DNA from: Lindgomyces ingoldianus
Lineage: Eukaryota; Ascomycota; Dothideomycetes; Pleosporales; Lindgomycetaceae
NCBI RefSeq assembly: GCF_010093535.1
Contig: NW_022985162.1
Coordinates: 2,764,637 to 2,828,636 of the forward strand
Length of the DNA stretch: 64,000 nucleotides
Reading direction: 5' to 3'
Part shown: in pieces, positions 13,101 to 26,139 of the stretch
Numbering within the stretch: position 1 is the first letter of the stretch
Layout of the letters: every line of letters starts with the position of its first letter
The notes under the pieces: model-generated
Database searches by the model: none
The model's input: only the letters and a program-made list of their open reading frames with translations
Told to the model about the DNA's origin: nothing
Made by a program: the position numbers and the translations under genes

Positions 13101-15605
13101 CTTCCCGCAGCAGCCTGCCTGGCCAGATTCAGATTCCTCCCAGGCATCGAAGGGGCGCCGCTCATCACAGCACATTCGGTTGCTATTACCCGCATGCTAA
13201 GCACGACATACCTGCTTGCATCACATGCGTCCGTCGCCGTTTCTTCAGGGTACACTGCAGTTTGCCAGATGGCGTGAAGCGAAATTACGTCGGCTGTCTC
13301 AAACAACATGCTTTTTGCTTCAGGGCTGAAAGAGCCACAGTGCCAGCTGGATAATAGTGCAACGTACTGATCTATATATCCGTTCCAGGCAGCTACCCCT
13401 CTCGAACACGCGTTCTATACAATGCCTCGGCGGCATATATGAATGCAGGTTGGGATGTACCATGCACATGCAGTCATTCTGCCTGTCCGCCAATTCGCCC
13501 AGACGACTTTCACATCTTGGAAGCCCAAAGCTACGGATCACTACGACCCACGATGCAATGCAAATGCGGTAGGAGTTCGTATCGTACGTATAGGACTTTG
13601 AATCTCGTTCTCGATTTTGCTCGTTGCTGTTGCTTTCGCCGTTTCCTGCGATACAATGTCCACAGCGCTTATTGATAGAGAATTGTCAATCCCCATTATT
13701 CAAATCTGATTGCTCGGACGAAGGGGCATCTAGCCACTTCTTCCAAGCGCTATTGTCCACTATGGGAAGTAATATGCTACTTCCTCCCGGTTTCTTTTCC
13801 CTATCTTGTTGATTGAGGGAGAAACATCTTTCCTCAACTAACTCCTTTTGCAAGATGAAGCGAACATGCGGCGGTTGGGTAAATTGCATGTGCCATTTCG
13901 CTCATTTCGGCCATCCCTGACATCAATATCAGAACTCAATCGACACGACTCGCTTTCGAACATCAGTTCACGCACTTGACTGGGTGTCCCTTCCGAGGCT
14001 CAAAACTGCGATCTCCGGTTACAGATCAAAAATTTCCATGGGAAAAGCATCTGACGTCTCGTGTCTGCCACCAGACCGCACCCCGATCCAAACCATGCCC
14101 TTGCACGCTTTGTCCGCCAGCTGGCAGGCTAACCTTTGGAATCTCAACCATGGTTTAAGGTACCCCACCACGTAGACACCAACGCCATGAGAGATTGTCG
14201 GGAGAGTCTACGGCTTCTCAGAATTGGAGTTTAGTGGGGAGGTGGCTGGCGCGAAATATTCTGGCCCTTCACATGGCTGAAGAAGCTCGCGCAAGGCTTC
14301 TGACAAAGTGTTACGAGAAGGAATTGCCCAAGTTATCAGATATCGAACGATGCCGCCAAGCTCATGATAATTTGAGAAGAATGAACCACGGCTCCTTCCA
14401 CATACCAGAGCTTTTCAATTGACCTTTATGGCCACGTACGCACCACCATCCACTCTTGCAACTCTTATCCTCTCACGGCTCTAGTTTGCCCACGTTTTCT
14501 CCACTGTGGGGCTACTAATGGATATACTATTGCTACTGAAGGTCGACTAGATCTCAAATTGCGGATGCAACGTGCAGCCACGTACGGGAGCATGTGAAAC
14601 CGATAATGCATAGGATGATACGGCGTGTTGATGAATGGATTTGGAGGTTAGTAGAAGGCTAGGTTATGGTTTGACCTGGAAGTTCGAAGATGGAAAGGGT
14701 GGCCCGGAGCGAAAGTTGAATTAATGTTGCATGAACTAGGGGCCTTTATAGTTGAGTGAATTGCGCTGGTATTGAAGAATGCATTAGTTGCGGACCTAGG
14801 CTTTTGAGATCTCAGATCAGGACGTGCTTCGTTCTTAGGCTCATTTTGATATTTGTCAATATCTCAAAGAGCACTGATCGAGAACTTGTCACAGTTTTGA
14901 CACCTCACAGCCGATTAAATGCATCAAAATAACCACTTTTAAACGATGGGAAGTTGGATTCATCTGCATGCACCTGGTCGACCGCATCCTGCACGACTTG
15001 TATTCTTGCATACTGCAACAAAAAGCCCGTACACATGCAGTGCAAAGCAAATGCGAATACCCGAGAGCATCCTCGGGATAGGTTTTACATGGCGGCAATC
15101 AACGGCGCCTGACTAAGCCAGCGTGAATTCTGGTGGCTTCGTGGGTCACGTGAAATTTGCCGAATGGACCAACCAATCATGTCTTGTTCTAAGAGACATT
15201 TCCTGTCTCACTTCCCAAGACTTCAAACCTCGTACCCTAGGTACAACTTATTGGAAGAGTTAAGATGCCTGCATTGGGGGGCATGATAAACTCCTTCTCC
15301 TTGGGGTGGGCTGAAGCCTTCGACGTTCGGAGGGCTGGGCTCGTAGTTCCTTTTGACGCTAAATTCGTCAAATCTTTGTCACACCGCATGTACCTTCGAC
15401 GCCATCATGATATGGTTTCCAAGCTGTTTTATAAAATTAATAGTAGCAACCTGGAGGGTTTCCTGCTCCGTGTTTTCTCCAGTCATGGTTTCCTCTTAAA
15501 ACCTATTTCTTGGCGGCAATATCTAAAACTAAAGCCTGTCTCACAAATTCACTTATCTAACATTACCTCCCACCCGTAGGCTTCGCTCTACCACTCCATT
15601 ACACG
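7117..15605. other. Large intergenic region upstream of stuA; no gene supported
   Basis: About 8.5 kb without a supported gene. Up to roughly 13 kb it is clearly more GC-rich than the rest of the window, so long frames appear on both strands (for example 8149-8737), but they overlap in antisense and resemble nothing known. Large 5' leaders with introns are known for stuA-type genes, so part of 7.1-9.5 kb is probably untranslated leader and promoter. From 13 kb onward the sequence is ordinary AT-rich spacer. One frame at 14195-14422 encodes an Arg/Glu-rich peptide ending MNHGSFHIPELFN and might be a small exon, but it has no clear start. Confidence 0.5.
7481..7488 (-). promoter_or_regulatory. 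Possible StuA response element upstream of stuA
   Basis: On the minus strand this reads ACGCGAAA, which fits the published Aspergillus StuA consensus (A/T)CGCG(T/A)N(A/C). It lies about 400 bp upstream of the open frame and 800 bp upstream of the conserved ATG, so it could mediate autoregulation. An 8-bp degenerate match is expected by chance in GC-rich DNA. Confidence 0.2.
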
Positions 15606-17552
15606 ATGGCTTTCATCCAAATCCTAATCCTTGCTGCCGTATTGTTCTGGTTCGCCCAACTTCGCAAGCTTTCTGTCAACTACCGCAATGCTCGAAAGAC
15701 CGGGCTCCGTGTTATTTGCGCACCTCTAGATCCCTACAGCCTCTCCTTCCAGGTGCTAACAGGCCTCTTCCGCCCAGTTATAATGCAATTACCTGATTTC
15801 TTGACACTTGGGATTAAAGTCATGGACTTCGAGTGGTCGTGGAAAGCGGGCGACACGGTTCATAAAGAGCTCGGACTTAATTTCATCATTGCTACTCCTT
15901 CAGGGAATGTTCTAGTCACAGCAGATCCAGTGGCACTTGCTTATATGCTACAGAGAAGAAAGGAGTTTATAAAGCCGGACCTTTACAGCGAGTTGGCCTA
16001 AGTTTCAGATTGAATGTTGGAGTTGACGAGTATTCAGAAATTATGGATATCTTTGGCCGGAACGTAGATACTGTGAGCTCCACAAGTGCCTCTCTCTAGT
16101 AAAGTGGCTGATCATTTAGGTCAACGGCGAGGAGTGGGCTCGCCAGCGCAAACTCACAGCTCCATGCTTCAACGAACGTGTTTCTGGTCTCGTTTGGGAT
16201 GAATCCCTACGACAAGCACGGTCAATGCTCTCATCCTGGCTTTCGTCTCCTGATAACAAAGTCTCCAATATGCCAGATGACACGCGAACTGTAGCGCTCC
16301 ATGTTCTTTCCGCTGCAGGCCTCGGCATCTCTCACGACTTTTCTGCAGGTATGGGGAAGCCAGCTAAGAACCATAGCATGTCCCACCGCGAGTCTTTGAT
16401 GACAATCTTGCATAACTTGGTCACGGTCCTGCTTGTCTCGCAGATGGGGGACTTGGCTCCGCTGCTTCCGAAAAAACTTCAGAATATCCGACTTGCTATT
16501 AAAGAGTTCGGGCAATATATGGATGAAATGATTGCCCATGAGCGGGATGCCATGGAGAAAGACCAAGGCCTGTCCAAACCCAATCTGATCAGCACACTAA
16601 TCCGAACTTCTGACCAATCCAAAGACGAAGGTGTTAACTCTACTGTGAGGTTGACGGATGAAGAGATCAAAGGCAATATCTTCATCTTCAACTTTGCTGG
16701 ACATGATACTACCGCAAATACGTTGGCTTACGCGATTTCCCTCTTGGCTGTGTATCCCGAGATTCAAGAGTGGGTTGCTGAGGAAGTGGATCAAGTGCTG
16801 GGAAAGGAGGACTATCCGATATATGAGGAGGCGTATCCAAAATTGAAGCGGGTGCAGGCCGTTATGGTAAGCAGCACCTACCAGTTCAGTTACTATTCGA
16901 GGTTGTTCAGCCTCTGATTCTCTAAACCCCGCCCCAAATTTACCATATAACTGGCAGGGATCCTTCCCAACCCGCCATTTCCAGATGCTGGCTGCCTCTC
17001 CACGAAGAAGCTGACGATATCCAGTACGAAACCCTCCGCCTTTATGGCCCGGCGCCTCTAGTTCCCCGCGGCATCCTCAACCCTAATACACCAATCCACC
17101 TCACCAACCCAAATGACCCCTTAACCCCAACCATTATCATCCCACCACCCAACACTCAAATCTCCCTGAATTACCACGGCTCCCACACATCATCCTCCGT
17201 CTTCCCTACCCCACAGTCTTTCACCCCTAGCCGTTGGATCCAAGCAAACGAACACCTGAACGACGAAGTTCTACTTCCTGCCCCTCTTGGTTACCAAGCG
17301 TGGTCTCTTGGCCCGAGAGTCTGCCCGGGCATGAAGTTTTCTCAGGTTGAGTTCACGGCGGTGTTGGCTACTGTGTTGAGAGGTAGTCGTGTGGAACCGA
17401 GTACGGAGTCTAATCCGAAAGGGAAGAAGGTAGCGGACCTGGAGGTCTGTAGAAAGGAGGTGTTAGCGCTAGTCCGGGATTCGGGGCTTTTTGGTGGAAC
17501 GTTGAGTATGCGGAAGCCCGGAGATTTGTGCTTGAAGATCGTGGGAAGATAG
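15606..17552 (+). CDS. Cytochrome P450 monooxygenase, with a frame problem at the first exon junction
   Basis: This is a membrane-anchored heme monooxygenase of the fungal microsomal type; its substrate is unknown. Exon 1 (15606 to about 15991) gives an N-terminal hydrophobic anchor (ILILAAVLFWFA) and ends near RRKEFIKPDLYS. A short exon ends at 16072 (EIMDIFGRNVDT), followed by 16120-16866 and 17025-17552. Signatures are the I-helix FNFAGHDTTANT, the ExxR motif YETLRLYG, the PxRW-like FTPSRW and the heme loop WSLGPRVCPG, where Trp replaces the usual Phe. The length of about 565 residues suits the family. Between exon 1 and the short exon no GT-AG pair keeps the frame: the donor GTTGGC at 15992 with the acceptor TTCAG ending at 16037 leaves one base too many. 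The gene may be newly broken, misread by the assembly or oddly spliced. No partner biosynthetic genes adjoin it. Confidence 0.85.
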
Positions 17553-18634
17553 GGCCTGGTCTTAAGGAAATGGACCGAAGGAGAGATTAGTACTTCAAGG
17601 TTTCTTGTTCAACAAGCCGGTATATTTCCATGTCAACAGGTCGACGAAAGGGACGCCAAAAACGGCGAAAATGATTGAGCAGTAATAAGGAACACAACAT
17701 ATAACACAAGAAGCATTACGGGCTTGGGGGAATATGTATATATCACGCCCCCACGGCATGATGCATGCGCAGGTGCATCTCCATATTACCTACCCAGGAT
17801 GACCTTTCCATCTTCCTTCAACCCCACTGCAGCACATACATTATTTTCCGTCAGCACAGCACATATATCGCTCCTCACGCCGCTCACGTCCCGTTCTCCT
17901 CTTATCACGTCACGCGTCTGCTGCGCGCTTCATGAAATCTGCAGCAGACATGCAACCTTTGATCCCCCCCCAAACTACTAAAAACCGGGAAATATATTCC
18001 CACGACAGCTGCAGTTAGCGGAAGTGTGCCAAATACTCGCGGGATGGGCCATTTGTCTAGACTCATATATCAGATTGTCACATGCATCATGGCTGACTCG
18101 TACACCGCCTGGTCCATTGGGGGTTTTCCAGAGCACGGCTGATAAATGTCGACGTCAGCGCGTCGTTGTTTCATGTTAGGCATGTCGAACCACCAACCAT
18201 TCTATTGGCCTAGTGTTTCATATCCACTCGACCTGAGGGCGGAAACGCGAAATCTCCACGTCTATTAAACTGTAAGGCAAAAGCAATACTAGTCCACTAA
18301 GATTAAATATTAACTCGGACTTGCCCTCTCCTCCAAAAAAGATCGGCCAGAGACTGTCATCCAAAATCTCGTGCAATAGGGCGGAAATCGAAAACGAGCA
18401 TAAGGATTTAAAAGCGAAGGAAAGGAAGGAATCCCACTACTCCGAGAAGAGATTGAATGGAAGGATGGGTGCCTTAGCAGGAAAAGGGGATTTGGGGACG
18501 AGGCTTAAACGGAGAAGAAGTGCCTACTCACTTCCACCGGCCCAAGGACTCTTCACTATGTTTCCCCCTCTCGGACTTGGACTCACGCTCACCGTTCCTA
18601 CTCTCTTCATGGTCGTCATGGTCGTCCCAGTCCT
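17553..18634. other. Spacer between convergent genes; no gene seen
   Basis: This stretch holds the 3' flanks of the convergent P450 and PQQ/WSC genes. The open frames at 17724-17981 and 18321-18638 have no family resemblance and I do not count them as genes. Confidence 0.5.
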
Positions 18635-21600
18635 CTAGGAATCGTCTTTGTCACCCACATGAACCTTAATGTTAGGCAACTCACCGACCGGATTCCTAAC
18701 CCATAAATTCAGTCTCGACGGACCACCACAGAGCTCCCCTCTTGCACCCAAGCAACTTTGTCTACACTCAGCCTCACTCACCGCCACTCCATTCGTCCCA
18801 TCGCTACCACCACTACTTCCTACCGTTCCCATCCCTTGAAGCACATTCCCCAGCCAACACTCCCTCCCAAACTCCAATCCCGCATACGCATACCTGCCCG
18901 CTTCCGCCACCGCCAAACACGCTTCCACCGACATATCATCACTCGCTAGCAAAACAGGTAAAAGCCGCGGATTCGCCAAATCCCTCATGCAAGCTTGATA
19001 CGAATAGTTCCCTACGCCTCCATTCGCAGGGATGCCTGGGTCCGTGGAGACCTTGGACGGGTCGTTGCTCTTGTACAAAGAAAGCCTGTTCCCCGCGCCG
19101 CAGAGTAAGGACTTGTCGCCTGTGCAGCGCATGTTGCAGTCAGAATCTTTGGGAGCGCGAGTGGAGTTGACGGAGGGGTAGGGGCCACAGAAACATTCTT
19201 GGCTGTATTCAAGACCGAAATAGGAAAATTGGTAACAGTATTGTGCGCAGAGGGAGGGTGTCATGGAAGTGGTGTTCACGAGGGCGGGAATGCCGGAGAG
19301 GGCACGGACGCCGTTGGGGCCTTCGGTCCAGCAGCCTTGATAGATGTAGGAGCCTACTGTTTGGATGCCGGAGAGTGGAAGGGAGAAAAGGGAGGAGGTA
19401 GGGGTCGAGAAAGAGGAGGATGGTGGGGGGGATGTGGTAACGTTGAGGGCCGTTGTCGCTGGAAGTGGGGCTGAATTGGGTGGAGAGCTTGAAATGGACG
19501 AAGACGTCGACGAAGCTGCTGAACTCGTGGGAGATAATGTCGATACTGATGGACCCGGAACTGGAGTTGGGCTTGGAGTGCTTATTGAAATCGAAAGAAG
19601 GCTTGAAGCCGGCGAGCTCAGCGTCAAATCTGAAAGAGAATGGGGCGTTGAAGAAGAGTTAGGTGCCAAAGTGAAGGTTGAAGACACCACACTCGAAGTA
19701 GCTGCCCCAATGCTCCCTCCCGCCCCACTCGAGCTCACCTTCGATGGACCCACCTGCACAGCGCCCCAAATCCTCTTATCATTCCCTGGCGTCCCAGCAG
19801 CCCTCTTCAAATAACACGGTGCTCCAGGGAACCCAATCCATGATACGGCTTTACATTGTGGCGTGACGTCGCACAGGGCTAGACAAGACTCGAAGCTCAT
19901 TTCATACTTCCAGCTGATGTCGTTGTATGCTCTGTCGATGAAGCACTCGATGCGATAACTGGATCCTGAGGGTGTTGTGTAGGTTGTGGAGTTCCAGACT
20001 GGGCAGCTAGGGGGGTTTGATGGCGCTGGGGGCGAAGTAGATGTTGTTACTGAGGATGTTGAAGGGGATGAGACAGAGGTGAAAGTGGAATTGGAAGTGA
20101 AAGTGGAAGTGGGAGTTGATGTGGAAGACAGAGATGATGAGCCAGGGCTAAATGAAGGAAGGGGTGAAGACATCAGTATTGAACTGGAACGAGATCCCGA
20201 CATCGGTCCCGTGAACGAGCTCAACGAGCTAGTCAACAGACTCGACGCCAACTGATAAACGCCTAATCTATTCGAGCCACCACAAATTTCTAACACATGA
20301 TCTGCGCACGGTATGTTACACTGGTTATCTGTAACCGGCAAAGACATGACCGGAATTGCATTGCCACAGTAGCATTCCTGTCCGTTCTCCACGCCGAAAT
20401 ACATGTATCCAGAGCAATAAGTCGCGCAGACTTTGACGGTCATCGTGCTGATTGCGATGGACTTAGCTGAGAACGCCCCTCCTGAAATCTCGTTGTAACA
20501 CCCAATATAGTTGTATTCACCAGCCGATGGAACAACCACTGGGCCAGTTGCCGATGATGTGGGTACAGAGTCAGATGTTGTTGAAGTGAGCGGAAATGAG
20601 CCTGGTGAGACGGATGTCGATGGTGTGGAGAGTGACGAGTTAGGCATGTTTGATGTCGTTGAAGAGATGGAAATATTTGGCAAGCTGGGTGTCAGTGATG
20701 AGGATACCGGAAGGCTTGTGGAAATTAAGACGGATGAGCTTGACGATACAGATGTTGCCGTTGTCGCTGACCCCGATGTCGAAAGCGTGTTAGTCGTGTT
20801 CATCGCCGAGGTATGGATCATCACACTGGACGTGCTAGATGTGCTGGAGCTACTCGAAATCGGCGACACCCCATTGACTTGATAAATCTGCATCCTATTC
20901 CCTGCACCACAGAACTCGCTATTACTGCCTTTACACGGCATATTGCACTGAGACGAATTCGTAATCGTAGCCGCTGGATTCAACTTCGCCCCACAATAAC
21001 ACTCCGCACTAAACTCCAACCCAAAGTACGTGTAGGCCGAACAAAACGCCGCACAAACCTCAACAGTCATAACGTTACTTGTCGTCGAATTATCACCCAG
21101 CGCCCTCCCAGCCGACTCCGCAAAACAGCCGATGAAATTGTACGCACCCACACTGGGTGTGATCTGAAGAGGAGGCGAAGTCGTATTGCCGTTGAACTTT
21201 GTCAAGTCTGCGAAGAGTGAGATATGTGCTGTGTCGTGGAGGTGTCCGTCGCCTCCGCAGATTTGGTTGCGGTTTCCTGTGCAGCCAAAGTTGCAGTCCC
21301 GCTCGTTGTCTCGTTGAACGGGGAGTGCCTGGCCGCACCAGCATTCTTGGGAGTACTGGGTTCCGGCAAAAACGTAGCCTTGTTGGAAACATGCAGCAAT
21401 GCAGCGGTCGTTGGTGTTGTTTGCGGTATCTGAATACACATTGGTTCCAAGCTGTCGCCCGGGATTGTTTTCCTTGAAGCAGCCAACGTACCCATATCTC
21501 GCGGTGCCATTTGGAAATAGAGGACCGACTTGCTCAGCAGCTGCCTGACAGAAGAATCCAACCTCCTGCTTTCCAAGATTCGGATCGCCTGTGTTTAGTA

Positions 21601-24419
21601 CCCAGACGGCTGACCCATTGTAGAATGGCAAATTGACCTGGGATTTGGGTACAGCACAGTACAAGACTGCAGTCTGGCTTTGGTTCGCAAGTATAATGGT
21701 CCCTTCTGCAAGGTCGATGTTATTGGCTGCTCCAATGATACCAGGAATGCCATATGGTGGCTTGGACACTGTGACTGACAATGGCACTGCATTCGGCCCA
21801 CCGCCGTTGGTGATACGCATCTGAAGGCTTCTCGACTGCGCCTCGTATACTGTGCCAAAGTTGAAAGGGGTAGTGTTGGAGTATGACACCCATGCTGACC
21901 CATCTATAGTTTGGAACCCAATGACGGCCTTCGGGTATGTCCCCGCAGCACCAAACACATCCAAGACAGCAGTACCTCCGTCCGAAAAGCCTCTTATATA
22001 GACGGCATGGTTACCCGGGGCATTTGGTTTGTATGTTATACTGATAGGTTCTGAGGACTTCGGCTGGATTGTCGTCCGAACAGAGAGAAACTCGAATTGC
22101 CCAACCTGCAGATTCCCATCATCAGTCGAATTCGGAGTCACCCAAGGACCCTGTTCTGAAGTAAGTGAGAAACTGATGTTGGTAAAAGTTAGGAGACTAT
22201 TGCCCAAATTCCAGAGGAGAGATGACTGCGTTGGGCTAGGCTGTCCGAAAATGATATTGAATGAATTGATGTTTGGGACGATTGCGAGTATTGGCTTCAT
22301 AGAGTCACCGGTTCCTTTTAAAACTACAGGGACACTTGATGAATACCCCGGGGTTGCACTGACCGCATGGATAGTGACATCCGTAGATAAGGATCCGACG
22401 TGTGAAGGACTGAATATAGCAGAAAATGTAAAAGACTGCTCGGCCTTCAGGCTCATTGGTAGGGTAGGGACATTCGAGATATTAAAATCCTTCGTGCCCG
22501 AGACTTCGACTAGCGTCACCGAGGTAGCTGTGAGCGCAATACAACCAACTGTGACTGGTGCAGACGCATTACCCACTTCTACCGATCCGAAAGTGTATGG
22601 AGATGAGCAATTGAGCGGAAGGTTGGCGGGAGAACCAAAACCATATAGATATCCTTGAGTAGTGCCAATGTAGGCCCTCCCATTTCCAAAGACGGGTCGT
22701 GTGAACTTGGTAACTCCCGGAATAACAAAGGAATTGAGCAGCTTCAGAGGGCCACTTGATGGGGGAATTGGATCATAGATGCGGAGGTTAGAGCCTTGAA
22801 CATCTGAAACCCAAAGCAGGCCCGTTCCTTCCTGGCCGTTTAGGGACGTTGTGGTCCCGTGACCTGTCCCGAGAATGTTTGCGTTCTTGTCCGGCGAGTC
22901 CGAAACTTTCGTGAAGAGAGCCTTTCCAGACATATCGCAGGAGAATTTGAAGACATGAGTTTGATACTGCGTAACACTGATATACACATAGCCGCCGCCC
23001 AGGGGCAAGACTGCAGCTCCCGCATACACGGAGTTTTCGTTTTGGAACGTCCCAATGATCGCATCCAATTTGTTTGGACCGTTTTGATAACCGCCCATAT
23101 TGTCGAGATCTAGCCAATATGTTTTTCCTGATTTTCCAGTGACGACTCCAATTCGGCGATGATTCGGACAAGAGAATACATCGGATGGGAGAATTTCCAG
23201 AGGACTGGATCCCAGGTCCTTATCTGCACCATCTAGCTGAGTTTTCTCCCACGGCATAAAGAAGTCTACGATCGTCAGAGTACCATCGTCGTTAATCTTG
23301 GCATTAACAGCAGCCTCTTCCAACGATGTCGGAGGGAAGCGTCCAAGGACTGAATTCCCCGTAGCTTTCAGCTGGGAAGCGTACCCGTTGCCTGTCACAA
23401 AGTACATGCTCCCTTTGCCATCATAAGCAAGACCACCGCCACTCATCCAAATCCCGCCTCCTCTGACCGTATTCGCCTCAGGACCGCCTTGCATTGCAAA
23501 TGCCTCGACAATCTTTCCAGTAGCCTTGTGAAATCCTATGATGGCGCCAGTGTAATTGTACTGCACACAATGAGAGGCATATCCTGTAAATACATAATTG
23601 CCTACTAGCAGCGCGCCGGGGCGGGAGTGCTGATTGCCGCCGATAAACATTCGATTCGGATTGTTGCGGAAAATGGTTCCGTCCACTAGAACCGGCCAGT
23701 TCTGAGCTTCCGACAAGTCCTCGGTATGAATGGCGTGCTGCCAGTACCGACCATTAAGTCTTCCCGGGGGATTCTGAGGACCGAATTTGCCATCTTGAAA
23801 CTGATCTGCGTAGGTCTTTGCCGTGAGATACCAAATTCCTGTATCTGGGTCGATTACTCCAGTCGCAGTTACACCGATAAGAGGGTTAATGTCGACACAA
23901 CCTGAAGGTGGTTAGCCCTGGTCTACAAATACCGAGGCATCCCGTTTGAGTTAACGTACTTTCTAGTTCAGCTTGAAGAAAGGGAACGTGCAAATTCCTT
24001 GACTTGACTATCGCACCCGTCTTCGCGTCTAGTTTGTAGATATTATTCTGTGTTGTCGCAACGTATACGTATTGTACTCTGTCGGCTCCGGTATATACAA
24101 GGGGCTGCGAAAAGATCTGTTCTGCGGCAAGACCGTTGAAGTTTCCAGGTAATAGAGTCCTGAATATCTGGCCAAAATCAGCACTACCGACAACTTTAGG
24201 GTCCATATTGTGGTTCCTGGGAGCTTATTAGTGCTCGGTCGAGAGCGGTGTGGGATTCCAGTGCTCAGCGCACGCTTGATACCCTGCACGGGTATTGTCT
24301 CCTCCCCAAGTTATCGTATCCGTGCCACTGAGGGCCGATACATGCATAGGAAGGAAAATATTCAATAATCCCAAAAGAAGGGCCATTTTCAAAGGAAAAG
24401 AAAAGCGAAAGGGTGCCAT
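18635..24419 (-). CDS. Giant secreted protein: PQQ-type propeller, ASH-like repeats, five WSC domains and a PAN-like domain
   Basis: Three exons (24419-24274, 24216-23960, 23901-18635) join in frame to about 1,889 residues. Residues 1 to about 30 form a signal peptide (MALLLGLLNIFLPMHVSALS). Residues about 33-565 look like a quinoprotein-type beta-propeller (ITWGGDNTRAGYQ, YVYVATTQNNIYKLDAKTGAI, GGGLAYDGKGSMYFVTGNG). About 567-790 are two Ig-like segments of ASH/HYDIN type (FGSVEVGNASAPVTVGC). WSC domains follow near 935-1040, 1056-1142, 1262-1349, 1652-1746 and 1762-1872, with repeated motifs such as ECYCG and FCGAGNR. A PAN/apple-like module lies near 1437-1516. Long Ser/Thr linkers between them should be heavily O-glycosylated. 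WSC domains bind carbohydrate, so a cell-wall or secreted binding role is likely. No C-terminal membrane helix or GPI signal is visible. Enzyme activity of the propeller is unproven. Confidence 0.93.
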
Positions 24420-26139
24420 GAAAGCTTGAGTGATAGCTGTAACGGAAAAGCTATAGGAGGGTATCTATTTGAAAGAAGGACAGGGAAGGTAGGAATTGGT
24501 GTGTTGAACCGTCTGATGAATTGGGGCTGGAGGCGCCGTCATACAGACAAGATTGTTCCTGAACATCACCAGTCAAAAGTAGCTGAACTTGGTGTTGAAG
24601 GAGGTACAGGGCCGTTCGGTGGCACTTCCTTTCATGGAGTACGGGGTACGGAGAGTACCTAACTCTGTCGGTTGTTGAAGGTAACGGGGAAGATGCTCGC
24701 TTGATTCGGGGGAGACCATAATGCTTCCTGAATTTAGGGACCAAGAGGCTGCTCCCCACTTAAAGCGTGAACGGGAACAAAGGGCCAGCCTTTGGCGGCG
24801 AGGCTAAGTGGGGAGCTGATTGTGGCGATGGCTGCGCCATGAAATTTCGTGCTTCGATGGATCACCGATGAGAATGAGAGAGCAGTATTTTTTGTCCTGC
24901 AAGGAGAGATCATATGAACCATATATCCTTTTAGAAGGCTGATTGGTTTTTGTACCCGAATCCTTATTGGGTTGTGCTCGCCCGAGCATTTGAAATACTA
25001 ACGTCTGGTCATAGAGTCATACGGTGCACACGCTTTCGCACCATCACCCAGTTGAAAACTGTCAGAGAATACTCTAAGTGTCGCACTACCTACCACCCAG
25101 CTCCTTACACCCAACACCCTAACTAGCGTATTAAAAGACAAGATTTGAGATTTTTGAAGGGGTGCAGCCGGATATCATCTTCAGGCCATGTCCTAGGAGC
25201 GCTTTTATCTTTAGGGCCGAATACTTTACTAGGCTAACATACTGCGGAATGTGTCGAGTTCAAAGCTCCCCTCACGTTATGGTGATGATCATTAAATCTT
25301 ACGAAGTTGAGAGAGAGATACAGCCGAGCTCATGAGATATCGAGGAATGTTGTCATCACACTACCAACAGATATATGCATGGTTCCTTCAGGTAGTGTAT
25401 CATAACAGATTCCGAGCAGAGAACTGGTGTTGTACGGGGGGCGTTGTACGGGGGTTAGTTTGACTAGCAACAGGCTCGGTGTTGCACAGGCGGAGGCCCT
25501 AGGGATGCTTGAGAGACGTTGAAGCCTGGACATTGAGATTAGCCTTGCCTATCGGGCCAGAAAGGGAGAAGCACAGTACCAAAAGTGGTCAGCCTCCTCG
25601 CACAGGCCCACCGGTAACTTCTAAGTTTGGGCTTTCACATTTAGCTCCATCGATTTCCCTGCCTTGCAGCAGTATTGTGGAATTCCTTTGAAACAGGACC
25701 TGAAATCAACTTAGTAGTTCCGCCAGCTGCCGTCGCTGGTTTTTCTTCGCTCAAATAAGAATTTGATTCTGGAGGAATATTTCAAAAAAGCGCGAAACTC
25801 CGTCGTAACGCCATTCGGTGTCCTAGACAGTCGTGTCACAGTGGCGGCCTTTAAAAGGGGGTATAGGTTTAAAGGGTGTGTTGTTGTCTCAGCCTTCAAT
25901 TACACATGTCCAACCTTCGCCTCGGGGAGCCGAAGGTGGCAGCTATGAACGGGACAGCTGCATACCCCGAAAATACCAGTAGAAGAGCTCATAAACAGTG
26001 CACGCGAAAAAAAAAAAAATCGAAGATCATAGGAAAGCAACTAGAGAAATGGAAAACACCGTAGATCCTTGGCAACCAAACGCTGACGGAGCATAATGCG
26101 CCATACTCCCCACGTCCTTGAGTCAGCACTTTCAAGGCT
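24420..26139. other. Upstream region of the PQQ/WSC gene; no gene seen
   Basis: It contains the promoter of the minus-strand PQQ/WSC gene and the 3' flank of ATG7. A poly-A run lies near 26010. The open frames are short and unlike any family. Confidence 0.45.

Noticed and set aside
19199..20882. Several Glu/Val/Asp-rich plus-strand frames
   Set aside because: These are the reverse complement of the Ser/Thr-rich linkers of the PQQ/WSC protein.
15606..24419. Secondary-metabolite cluster around the P450
   Set aside because: The neighbours are a developmental regulator, a wall-type secreted protein and housekeeping genes. No synthase, transporter or pathway regulator is present.
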